Origin: Sciurus carolinensis
Lineage: Eukaryota; Chordata; Mammalia; Rodentia; Sciuridae
DNA: 64,000 nt
Direction: 5' to 3'
Assembly: GCF_902686445.1 (NCBI RefSeq)
Contig: NC_062222.1
Coordinates: forward strand, 136,283,035 to 136,347,034
Made by a program: the position numbers and the translations under genes
The notes under the pieces: model-generated
Seen by the model: the letters and a program-made list of their open reading frames with translations, nothing else
Database searches by the model: none
What the model was told of the DNA's origin: nothing
Part shown: positions 54,801 through 64,000 of the stretch, piece after piece
Layout of the letters: each line of letters opens with the position of its first letter
Numbering within the stretch: the stretch's first letter is position 1

Positions 54801-57800
54801 TTAAACGTGGCCATGTGATGTTCGACATGACAGGCGTTCCCCTCGAGACGGCTGCCTCTCGATCCATATCAACCCCCACGCAGGCACGTAGGCACGGGCT
54901 GCGGCCCCCGGGGCCTCGCTAAGAGGCCAGGGGTCCCCCGCTATTTGACAGAATCGCTAAGGACATTTCACAGTGATTACTGCTCCCAAGAACTTAAAGA
55001 CGAGTCCCAGAGCCGCTGTCACTTGTGATGGCCCAATCTAGTCCCTCTCTCCTGCCCTCGGCCTGGCGATTCTGGGTGAACGTTGGAGGGCTAAGTCCGC
55101 AGAACCTCCGTCCCAGCCCTTTCTTCCTAATGACTGTGCATAGTGGAGGCTCAATGGCTTAGCTGGTGCCCTGACGGCCGGGTCCTCCCCCCCGGGTGTC
55201 CCTTCCCCTCCCAGCTAGGGCCAGGTGAGGGCACTGGGGGACTGCCCCCGTCCCCCTGCCCCAGGCCAGGGACGCTGGGCTCTGAAGACCCAGGGCTTTA
55301 AGAACATCCCAGGCGGAGCCTGTGGCAGGACCACGGATGGTGCCCTCTTCTGTGGGACACTCCACGAGGGCCGGAGCCTAGGGGACCCAGGCGGGCCACA
55401 GCCTGAAGTCGACAAGCCCCCTCCCGCCTGCTCCCGCCCAGCCTGCTGCCCTGGCCTCAGGCACACCCGGGCCGCCCTCCCCACAGCGGGCCCCTTCCCG
55501 CCGGGGCCCAGGGCGTGCACAGGGCCAGGCAGCCCGCCTCTCGGAGCCCTATTCCCTCGCCTGGAGAGAGGGCAAGGTGGCGAGGTGACGCCTGGCCCCT
55601 GTGGACAGGTAGTGGCTGCTCAGTGAGTCAGCGTGGCTCTTTCCAGGGTCTCCTCAGGCTGCCCTCCCTTCCTTCCTGACTCCCGTGTGCTCTCTGAGCC
55701 TGGCTCTCACACCCGCTCTCGCATGCTGCTCACGTGCTCTCCAGGCTCACCTCTGCACACCGGCCGGTGTCCTGGTGCATGGCGGGTCGCGGTCACCTCG
55801 TGGGCTGTACACCACCTTAGGCAGGGGTCCTGCCTTGGTAGCGCTGCCCACACGGAGCCTGAAGCCCGGCTAGCTCGGCCCAGCCCTGCTCACTCAACAC
55901 ACGGACCTCAGGGCTGCTGGTGCGCAGGCACTCGCCCCTCGGTCCCTCACCGAATCTCTCCCCTAAGGGGATGCGATGCCACTTAAGTCTCAGGCCTGGC
56001 AGGGAAGACCTCACCGAGTGCCAGGGTCACACCGGTGTCCCTCTCAGTGGTGGCCGCGCTCCAGCCTGTTGCCGGCAGCACGTGCACAGCTTTCCTCTGG
56101 GCACAGATGGGGCTGCACGGAGCATGTGGAGCTGGGCTACAGGGTCAGGGTCAGCGGCCACACGCATGGGCCTAAGCCACACATCCAGGGACAAGGCGCA
56201 GGTCCGTGAGACCTTGAGAGAAGCAGATGGGGCTGCGAGTCCTCAGAGGCAGAGACCACAGGACACGGGCCTGAAGCGACGGGGGGGCAGATGGGGTCCT
56301 CTGGGTCGCTGTACCTGGCTGCTCTGGCAATGAACCCCTTCCCTTACACGATACAGGGCCATCCATGTGCCTGGAACAAGCCACATGCTCAGGCTAGCCC
56401 CTCCTGGGGCTCCTGAGCCCAGGCTAGCCCCTCCTCGGGCAGTGCTCTGAGGGAGCTGGCCAGGCGGTGCTGCAGGAGCGCGGCTGGGTGGGGATTGAGG
56501 GGCCCTGGGCACCAGTGACCTCTTGAGATCCAGGGGATGCCTCTGTTCGGAGGGGCCGCCGGGTGGCATCTGGCTGCCCCTGAGGCTGTGCGAGTCAGGG
56601 GGCGGGGAGTTCCTAAGAGGTGGTGGGCAGTCATCAGTCACAGGTGGATGATGACGCCTGTCCCCCTGAGGCAGGTGGTGCCTCAAAGTCCCCTCCTTCC
56701 GCTCTGCCACACTGTCCCCCACACCCCTGTCCCTGCGAGCTGCCAAGGCACATTCCCCCAGGATGCTCTGGTCTCGCTCCCAGGCTGGCTCCTCCTCAGA
56801 GGCCTCTCCCTCCACCTTGAGGGAGACCAGCTGGCCGCCCGCCCACGATGCCCTGCAGAAATGCCCTGCTGTGTGCCCGCCGTGCATCCGTTGGGCTCCC
56901 GTCTCCTGGCACGGCAGGTGCCTCGACTCAAGCCAGCGCTTCCCGGCCCCTCCAGCCTGCCTTTGCCAACCCGGCCGCTCCAGGGGGCTGGAGTCATGGC
57001 GCGGTGCCGACCTGAGCCCTCTCCGGGACCAGCCACCCCGAGCACCTGCATCTCTGCCCCCAGCCAGTCCCCATTTTCAGCCTCACCCCCAAACTGTTCT
57101 CCACTTGGCCACCAGGGAGATCCTGCCAAACAGCCAGGCCAAGCCGCTCCTCACTCACAGCGCCCTGTGGCTTTGTCCCCTTCAGAGTAAGCCAGGAGCT
57201 CTCCCCACACCTGTGAAGCTCTCCACGCAGGCCTTCCTCCATCCATGCACCCAGCCTCACTCTGCCATGTTGGCCTCAGCATCCAGCCCCAGGGCCTTTG
57301 CACTGGCTGCTCCCCTGCAGGGGAACTGTGCCCAACTCTGCCTCCAGATTGCTGCAGGGTCTCAGCCATCTGGCATTTCTGCTACGGATGCAGGATCAGG
57401 GGTGCGCCGTGGGAGTCCCTCCCACACAGCCCCTCCACGTGAGCCTGGCTCACACACAATTCCCATGAGCTTTCGGCCTTTGAGGTTTCTGTAGGGACAG
57501 AAAGAGCTCAGGCTGGTGACAGGAGACCATCTGGCTCTACCTTGGCGCTACCTGACTGTGTGACCTTGGGCAAATGTCTTCACTTCTCAGTGCTTCACTG
57601 TGGTAGACAAGAGTGACCTCTAAGGAACCTGTGCACACGGGGAGAGGCTCTGGAGGCTGGAGGACACAGGGACCTCTCAGAGGGAGGCAGGGCTCAAGGC
57701 AGAGGGAGATGGGAGCAGAGCTCAGCGTGACCTGCGTGAGGATGAGGCCCACAGCTGGGGAACGGGAGGCCCCTGGAGGCTGGAGATGGGCTCCACCCGA

Positions 57801-60800
57801 GGCCCCTACGGAACCAGCTGGCCAGCCTCCCAACTCCGCCTCTGACTCCACAGAGGAAAGAGCAGCCTCAGGCTCCATGGTGGCAGCGGGGTCGGCGCAC
57901 TCCCGCTCGGCGTCTGAGACGCCCGGCCAGCCCTGCTCCACGGCAGCTCCGGGACTGGATGGATGCCACCCGAGGAGGCCCGAGCTGCACCCTAAGCAAG
58001 CGTGAGCTGGGGTCTCGTGGTGCCCACCAAGGGCTGGACCCCTGCCTGTCCTAGGAGCCTTCCACACCTGTGCTGTCCAATGCAGAAATAACTGTCTATG
58101 CTGAGGACTGGTGGCGGGTTGTTTCCATGGTTACCCTGTCACAACGCCTAGCAGACGAGAGAAACGGGGGCATGTACCCGAGAGCAGGGCAGCCTGCGTG
58201 CCCTCCCACCCCCTGGTCAGGATGGTCTGGGAAGCTACTGTGCTTCTCAGACCTCCGGTTTCCTCATCTGTCCACTGTGGAAATGAACATCCACTGTGGT
58301 CCAAGAGTCTGGTCGCGGAGTGAACTGAAAATCACAGATTCGTCCCATGAGGAAGGGATGCTGTGAATGAGTCTCCCTGGGGTGTCGCTACGGATCCCTT
58401 GCTGAGCTTTGAGCCGAAAGGAAAAATGCACACAGTGGGAGGTCAAGACGAGCCTCTCTCCAGGCCTCTAGAACAGTTCGCTGAAGGGCAACCATTTGTG
58501 CTCTGATCAGAAACAGCCCCACCACCTGCCAGTTAGGAACCATCTGCCTGGGAACCAGGAACAGCTGGGCCGAGGCAGGCAGAAGGAGGGTGTCCGACCC
58601 TCACTCCTCATTAGCGCAAAGGGAGCGAGGCAAGGAAAACGAGCCACGCAGTCAGAGCTGGAACGACCCTCCTCCAGCCCTGCAGAGGACCCCAGGGCTG
58701 AGGGCGTGGCTGAGGCACCCAGGCCTGGTCCACCCCAGCACCGCACGGCGGGAGGGGAGATCCCTCCATGCAGGTTTGAAAAGCCCAGAAAACTAAAATA
58801 CAGCATGAACTCCAACAGAAAACCTGCATGCACCACGGATCAAGAGGGAGATGGATCCTATAACACGTCCAACCAGGAAAATGAAAACTTACACTCCCCC
58901 TCTGTGTGATCTATCAGAGTGCACGTATGCATTCTACTTACTAATTAGAACGAATTAAAACCTAATGAAGATTTTAAAAAGGTAAATTGAACTTTTTAAA
59001 AATTATCTCCCTCAAAAGAGACACCGGATATGTTCATCTGTGAGCTTCACCATGACGTCAGGGACAGGTTTTCTTCTATCAACTTCCAGGAAAACGAAGA
59101 GCTGCCCAGCTCAGCGTGGCAAAGTACAGGGAAGTCAAACCAAAGGTCAGCTTCACCTAGGAGCATGCGCACAGGCTGTATGAGACCAGTGAGTCACCCA
59201 CAGCCCACCTGTCTGCAGGCCACGGAGGGGCCTGGACACCAGGATGCGGCCAAAGCTCCCTGGGGAGTCTCAGGAGGCCAGAAAACAGGCCACAGGGATG
59301 TCTCAGGAGGCACCTGGCCATGCGTCACCAACCAGTGCCAACTAGTGTCCCTGAAGACCCAGTGTTGCTCGCTCCCTGAACATCTCTCCCTCGGAACCTC
59401 AGTGCATTATGGGGAGGGGTCTGCCAGGGCCCCAAAGCAATGCTTCCTGCAGCCCTGGGGAACCGGGCAGGAAGGAAAATTGGGTTAGTCATCAAAACTA
59501 AGGCTCCATTTCTCCCACCCTCAAGTGTGCATGTGACTCAGACAAGGCTGGCTCATCACCAGGAGCAGAGTGGAACCAGGGCCAGAATCCAGGTGGCCTT
59601 GCTGGCTCAGAAAGGCACAGTGCTCCCGCACACCCTGGGGACCTGGGGACACGGCTGCCGAAGCCCAGGGGTCTGACTGCCACCCCTGGACGACAGGTCT
59701 CTGTGCCCCCTCAGTCCCCCCATTCACGATTCAAAGCTGCTATTTAACACAACAGAACCAGAAGCAGAGCTCGCCCCGGGCCGCCTGGTCCCTTCCGGGG
59801 TTTCCTCTGCTTCCTTCTTTGGCAAAGTGGCCACTGCGCTCTTACACCTGCTCCGTCTTTCACAGGATCCTTTCCACGCCATTTAAAAATCCTCAAAAAC
59901 AACACTGGAAAGGAGGTGGCCGAGCAGGCTCCCCACAGCGTGGACGTTGCCCAGTGGCCCTTTGCGCTGCTGAACACGGGGGTGTCTCTGAGCCCCTGTC
60001 CTGGGGGAAGGATGTGCCTGGAAGCCTGGGTTTCCCTCCACAGGGCTCAACGGAGTCGGGGCCGAGACCCTTCCTCCCATCTCACTCTGTGCACTCCGAG
60101 GCAGAGCGGCACACAGGCCAGGCTCCGGGTCGGGGCTGAGTCGGCAGCACTGGGCACAGGTGGTGGCCAGGCCCTGTGAAGGGCAGGATGGCCCCGGCCT
60201 GGCCACCTGATGCTGCGACCCTGTGGACTGCTGTGTGCATCACGGCAGGTGAATGGAATTCAGGCACTGGTCAGTGACCTTGAGATGGGGAGTCACCTGC
60301 AGTGCCCCAGTGGATCCAGTGTGACCAGAGGGTCTTTATAAGGGGAAGAGGGAGGCAGAGTGGCTTTGGAGACCAAGATGAGAGTAGCCAACAGCCCAGG
60401 AAGGCGGGTGGCAGCCTCTGGAAGCTGGAGGACAAGGGAGGGGCGCCTCTCCTAGAGCCTGCAGGGAGCCAGGCTGCCCTGGGGACACCTCCATCTGGGG
60501 CGAGGAGGCTGCGTCAGACTGGCCCGCGTGCTGTGAGGGAATGACCCTGTGCTGTGCTAAGCCTGTCCACTGTGGCAGTGCAGGGGACAGCTCAGTCCCG
60601 GGCCTGGTTGTGGGCCAGCACTGCTCACGCTCGCCTGAGCCTCAGGTGGCCCCTGGGCTCCCCTCTGTCCTGTCCGCATGCTGATAACTCGGGGGCCCAG
60701 GCCTCTCCCTGGCCTCCAGGCCTCCACGTCTGGCTGCCTCCTGGACTGTGCTCCCAGGAGTTGGGTACAGATGCCCCACTCACGTGCCCAAGTCTGCCAC

Positions 60801-62242
60801 CGATTCGGGTCCACCCACCCTCACCTGCCCCACCTGGAGTCCGCAGCGCCCCAGGCACACCCTTGATTTCACCCACCCAAGCCCACCTGGCTTGGAGCAC
60901 ACTTGACCCTTGACCCTGCCCTGGCCTGCGGGCAGTAACCTGCCCCTGCTCCACTCTGACTGGGCTCCTGCCCTCCTTCCCGCTCTCCCATTGGCCACTC
61001 TGCCTTCCGACACAGCTCCCGCCTCCCGCCTCTGCCCCAGCACAGCACTGCTTCTGGAATATTCTCCCCATCACCCCCACGGTCCCCCTGGCTGTTTTGC
61101 CATGACTCTTCAGTTTGACCCGCGGCTCTGTCCCTGCACCTGACACTGCTATCTAGCTGTGTTCACTGTCTCCCCGACTCGGACACAAGCCCCTGGAGGG
61201 AACCGGCTCCTGCTGAAAGCTCCACATGCCACGCGGAGCAGGGAGAAGCTGAGGAGGGCGGTGGAGCCGGAGCGCAGGTCAGAATTCACGGAGGGAAAGG
61301 GAACAGGAGGCTTCAGCACTAGTGGGCTAGTGTGGGGCCCACCCGGCTGCCAGTGTCACCTGGGTCCAGGGGAAAGTGTGGCCCGCCTGTGCCACCAGTA
61401 GGACGGGCCTCACTCACCCAGCAGCGTTTCTTCCCAGACACTGCTGACAGGTGCTGGGACCGATGGGGAGGTGGGCCGGAGGGACGCAGCCCGCCCTCCC
61501 ACGTGGGCGCACCCTGCTACCCCACAGTCCAGAGGGGAGCCTGAATCTGCCTCTGGTGCTCTGGGGGCCCAGCCCCGCCGAGTTCAGTCTTGGGGGCCCT
61601 GGGCCCACCCCTGGGGCTCTTCCTCATCTGTATGGTGGCTCCCTCGGAGCCTGGGAGGCAAGCAGAGGAGACAGCCCAGAGCCCGGCCTGGGCCAGGCTC
61701 AGTCCAGCGTTGGACGGCGTGGGCTGTGGCACTGTCTTGTTTGCTGGTTGGTCCCCCTGGGCCTCCAGGGCAACCCAGGGAGGGCTCCGGGACAAGGGGC
61801 CACCCTGGGAGTTCTGGGAGGGAAGGGTGGTGCAGGGCGGGAGGACAGAGGCCCTGACCTGCGTGGAGGTCAGGAAGGTTCCCGGGGTGGCGCCACAGCA
61901 AGCGCCTCCTTCACTCCTGGGTCTCCAGGCCCTGATCCAGAGTCCCGGGCCCTGGAGCCAGGCAGAGCTAAGGAGGCACCGGGCAGCACACCCTGCCGGC
62001 CCGCCAGCCACCCACAGTCCCGGGCCAGCCTCCCGGCCGCCCGCGAGCAGCGGCAGGGCCCAGGGCGCGGCACTTACGCTTGGAGTGCTTGTCACACAGG
62101 GCAGCCGCCCGCATGTCGCAGAGCCGCAGGGAGCCCTTGCTGCTGCTGTAGACGAAGAGGTTGCAGTGGTGGGGGTGGAACTCCGAGGCCGTGATCACCT
62201 CCGTGAGGTCCTCCATGTTGGCCGGCTTGATGTCCACGATGT
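48541..62242 (-). CDS. PPP2R2C: PP2A regulatory subunit B55-gamma (PPP2R2C), 3' four coding exons; 5' part outside the window
   Basis: On the - strand, 62242-62078, 53659-53490, 52208-52117 and 48832-48541 join in phase (165, 170, 92 and 292 nt) to encode residues about 209-447 of B55-gamma, ending KVNSDMH then TAG. B55 subunits are seven-bladed WD40 propellers that direct the PP2A core enzyme to its substrates; the gamma form is mainly expressed in brain. The exons cover roughly the C-terminal half of the propeller, with WD-type strands such as [23 protein letters not shown] and [10 protein letters not shown]. The segment appears identical or nearly so to human as I recall it. The C-terminus and the WFS1 neighbour both favour PPP2R2C over the paralogues PPP2R2A, B and D. 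Exons 5' of codon 209 are not in the window. Confidence 0.96.
48833..52116 (-). other. PPP2R2C: PPP2R2C last intron
   Basis: 3.3 kb of GC-rich sequence with an AG-rich simple stretch at about 49866-49935. No SINE, L1 or LTR is recognised, and no additional exon. Confidence 0.7.
49866..49935 (+). repeat. Purine-rich (AG/GA) low-complexity stretch
   Basis: About 70 bases dominated by GAGA, GACAGA and GGGA units, readable directly. Homopurine runs of this type are common microsatellite relics. Confidence 0.7.
52117..52208 (-). CDS. PPP2R2C: PPP2R2C penultimate coding exon
   Basis: On the - strand the acceptor CTCACCAG precedes 52208 and the donor GTGAGC follows 52117. The 92 nt encode [20 protein letters not shown] then [10 protein letters not shown] (residues about 321-350), plus two bases of Ser351. 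The sequence is characteristic of B55 regulatory subunits. Confidence 0.97.
52209..53489 (-). other. PPP2R2C: PPP2R2C intron between codons 320 and 321
   Basis: 1.3 kb, GC-rich, no repeat or extra exon recognised. Confidence 0.7.
53490..53659 (-). CDS. PPP2R2C: PPP2R2C internal exon (residues about 264-320)
   Basis: On the - strand the acceptor CTCTTCAG precedes 53659 and the donor GTGGGT follows 53490. The 170 nt complete Leu264 and encode [20 protein letters not shown], then [20 protein letters not shown] and [16 protein letters not shown]. The [12 protein letters not shown] stretch is a clear WD-repeat strand. Confidence 0.97.
57545..57605 (+). repeat. MIR-like SINE core
   Basis: Shows TGACTGTGTGACCTTGGGCA followed by AATGTCTTCACTTCTCAGTG, the diagnostic MIR core. 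Confidence 0.65.
60190..60550 (+). mobile_element. MaLR-like LTR fragment, diverged
   Basis: Contains GTCTTTATAAGGGGAAGAGG, GGCAGCCTCTGGAAGCTGGA and a leading GACCTTGAGATGGGGAG. This resembles the copy at 63727. Divergence is high, so the family call is tentative. Confidence 0.5.
62078..62242 (-). CDS. PPP2R2C: PPP2R2C internal exon (residues about 209-263)
   Basis: On the - strand the acceptor TTGGCCCAG precedes 62242 and the donor GTAAGT follows 62078. The 165 nt begin with two bases of Asn209 and encode [20 protein letters not shown], then [20 protein letters not shown] and [14 protein letters not shown], ending on the first base of Leu264. This is the most 5' PPP2R2C exon in the window. 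Confidence 0.97.
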
Positions 62243-64000
62243 CTGGGCCAAGGTCAAGGAAGGGCAGCGACGGCACCCTGGCTGCTCTCCCTCCCAAGCT
62301 CCGAGGCCTCCCAGGCGAGCCTGTTGGCCTCCTCTGCTCCCGGGACCCCCAGACAAACACCCCAGCCTGAGAGGCCACTGAGCCACGTTGCTGCAGGAGA
62401 AGCTTCTGCCGGCCACCCTTCCACGAGGGCCTACTGTCCTCGCAGAGCCGGACCCACTGCCTCCCTCCACCCTGAGCCCTCTCCCCGGTGGCTCCCAGCC
62501 CCTACCAGTGTTGAGCAGAGGAAAGGAGCTTTTACTGCGCATCTACTACATGCCGAGCCGGGACCACTCTTGGTGAGCGAGTCCACGTCTCTCATTCTGA
62601 ACTGTCTGAGGCTGAGTGTGGGCCTCGGCCGGCCCCTCCCCCAGCACCACTCCCAGCCCAGGACCTGGGAGCCTCCTGTGGGAAAAGGGCCTCCTGCCTT
62701 TCTGGGCCTGCTCTGACTGGTGCTGGTGCAGGCTGGAGAGTTGAGGCCCGGAGACTGGGTCCCCCAGTGGTCCAGGGCGGGGCTGTTAAGCCAGAGCACT
62801 CTGGGAACCTCACTTGCTTTTGCAAGGGACACTGGGCACAGTGGACGCTGTAAGACAACGCTGCGAGGGGCTTGGTCTCCACATGCCACACACGTCACAG
62901 TCAACACCTGGGACCCCTCTGAGCAGGGACCCTGGGACCAGCAGCCAGTGCTGCTCTCTGAAGCCACGACCAGTGCCCCTGGGGCAGCATGGCCCCCTAC
63001 AGGCCGTGGACAGCCCACTGGGTCCAGCTGCCTCACTCTTCATGGATGCCCTCGTGTATGTAATGGAATAAATGACTGAGAAGGGACGCCATCCCTGCCG
63101 AATTTCATTTAGCCCATCCCAGGACCGGCCTGAAGGTGGGCTCCTGACAAGGGAGGTGACCGTGGAAGAAGCCCCTTGGCACAGCAAGGACAGCCCTCCA
63201 CTCGCACCCGAATGGCCAGGCGTGTGCAGGCACCAAATGCTTGGTCCAACAGCGACCACCCTGGACGGCTCTAACTTTGGGCAACTGCACCAGGTCAGAA
63301 GTCGGAGGCCCTGGGCTGGGCATCGAAGCCTGGCCCTCTCCAGAGCGGGCCGTGTCACAGAAACCTCGCCTCTGCCCTGCAGCCCGTCTCACATCTGCAA
63401 AGCGAGGCAGTGGGCGTGAGCAGGGAACCTCCTTTCCTTCAGAGGGTGGCCCCTGGCCTTCCCAGCTCCTGGACGGCTGTGGGAGTCCACATGTGGGACT
63501 CTGCTGTCCAAGGTCCATCTCAGGACAGGCCTCCTTTGGAGAAGGGCACAATCAGACGCACTTTGAGCCCCTCCTGCTTTGCTGCCTAATTCTGCTCTGG
63601 CTGTTTGATGGGCTTCTGATCCGCTTCCCATCCCTCTCTGGCAGCCAAGAATTACTTTCCCTATAAGAAAATTTGGCACAGGGAGACTCAGGAGAGAGGA
63701 GCACATCCCACAGACCTGCTCTGGGCTGCGGATGGCCCCCCAAAATGTGTCCGTAAACCCCAAGAGAGTGTGAATGACATCTTATTTGGAAAAAGGGTCT
63801 TTGCAAATGTAATTCAAGACCTTGAGATGAGATCACCTTGGATTACCCAGGTGGGCCCTAAATCTAACACGAAGGTCCTCGTGAGATGCACAGAGGACAG
63901 TCACCAGAGGGGGAGGCCCTGCAAAATGAGTTGGAGTCCAGTGACACAGCTCCAAGGATGACTGGCAGCTGTCAGGAGCTGGAAGAGACAGGACAGAAGC
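62243..64000 (-). other. PPP2R2C: PPP2R2C intron, continuing past the window edge
   Basis: From the acceptor at 62243-62244 (- strand) to the window end. No upstream PPP2R2C exon is found here. The stretch ends in an LTR fragment. Confidence 0.65.
63727..64000 (+). mobile_element. MaLR-like LTR fragment cut by the window end
   Basis: Contains GCCCCCCAAAATGTGTCCGT, ATCTTATTTGGAAAAAGGGT, CTTTGCAAATGTAATTCAAG, GATGAGATCACCTTGGATTA, GGTGGGCCCTAAATC and CAGGAGCTGGAAGAGACAGG, in the order typical of these LTR-like repeats. Confidence 0.65.

Larger units (their letters stand above)
53660..62077 (-). other. PPP2R2C: PPP2R2C intron within codon 264
   Basis: 8.4 kb. It contains a MIR-like fragment (57545-57605), a sense MaLR-like LTR (60190-60550) and a short direct repeat near 56391-56435 (AGGCTAGCCCCTCCT twice). 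Nothing coding is recognised despite many GC-driven open frames. Confidence 0.7.

Noticed and set aside
54682..54879. Short - strand frame with a hydrophobic C-terminal stretch inside a PPP2R2C intron
   Set aside because: Only 65 codons, no family recognised and no splice-site support. A hydrophobic stretch of this size occurs by chance in T-rich sequence.
56391..56435. Direct repeat AGGCTAGCCCCTCCT twice, 29 bases apart
   Set aside because: Two imperfect units only, in GC-rich intronic DNA; a small local duplication with no sign of function.

Overview
The window is vertebrate nuclear DNA, from a placental mammal and most likely a rodent of the squirrel family. Genes are split into GT-AG exons, a CpG island sits at a promoter, and most of the sequence is intronic or intergenic with old interspersed repeats (L1, MaLR-type LTRs, MIR, hAT fragments). 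The younger SINEs join a B1-like (7SL-derived) half to an ID-like half (a rodent tRNA-Ala/BC1-derived sequence). That combination, with no primate Alu, points to a sciurid such as a ground squirrel or marmot. This species call is an inference from repeat type.

Layout: 1-9290 is upstream intergenic DNA with an L1 3' end and MaLR LTR fragments. 9290-10165 is a CpG island holding the WFS1 promoter and noncoding exon 1 (donor after 9712). WFS1 then runs on the + strand: coding exons at 16467-16698, 24762-24844, 26626-26770, 28003-28173, 28719-28799, 30862-31007 and 35490-37301, with the 3' UTR ending near 38036. All splice phases agree and the joined frame encodes an 889-residue wolframin. 38040-46370 is an intergenic spacer rich in repeats. 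46370-64000 holds the 3' part of PPP2R2C on the - strand: a probable 3' UTR of about 2.2 kb, then four coding exons (48541-48832, 52117-52208, 53490-53659, 62078-62242). The 5' exons of PPP2R2C lie beyond the right edge.

The two genes converge tail to tail, the same order and orientation as on human 4p16.1. Wolframin is an ER membrane glycoprotein needed for ER calcium and stress homeostasis. PPP2R2C encodes the B55-gamma regulatory subunit of protein phosphatase 2A, which is mainly neuronal. Nothing indicates that they act together; they are chromosomal neighbours. The most informative noncoding site is an ER-stress-response-element-like sequence at 9434-9452 in the WFS1 promoter, which fits control of the gene by the unfolded protein response. 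I found no undescribed multi-gene system here. The items worth a second look are regulatory sites, species-specific protein changes and nested repeats.
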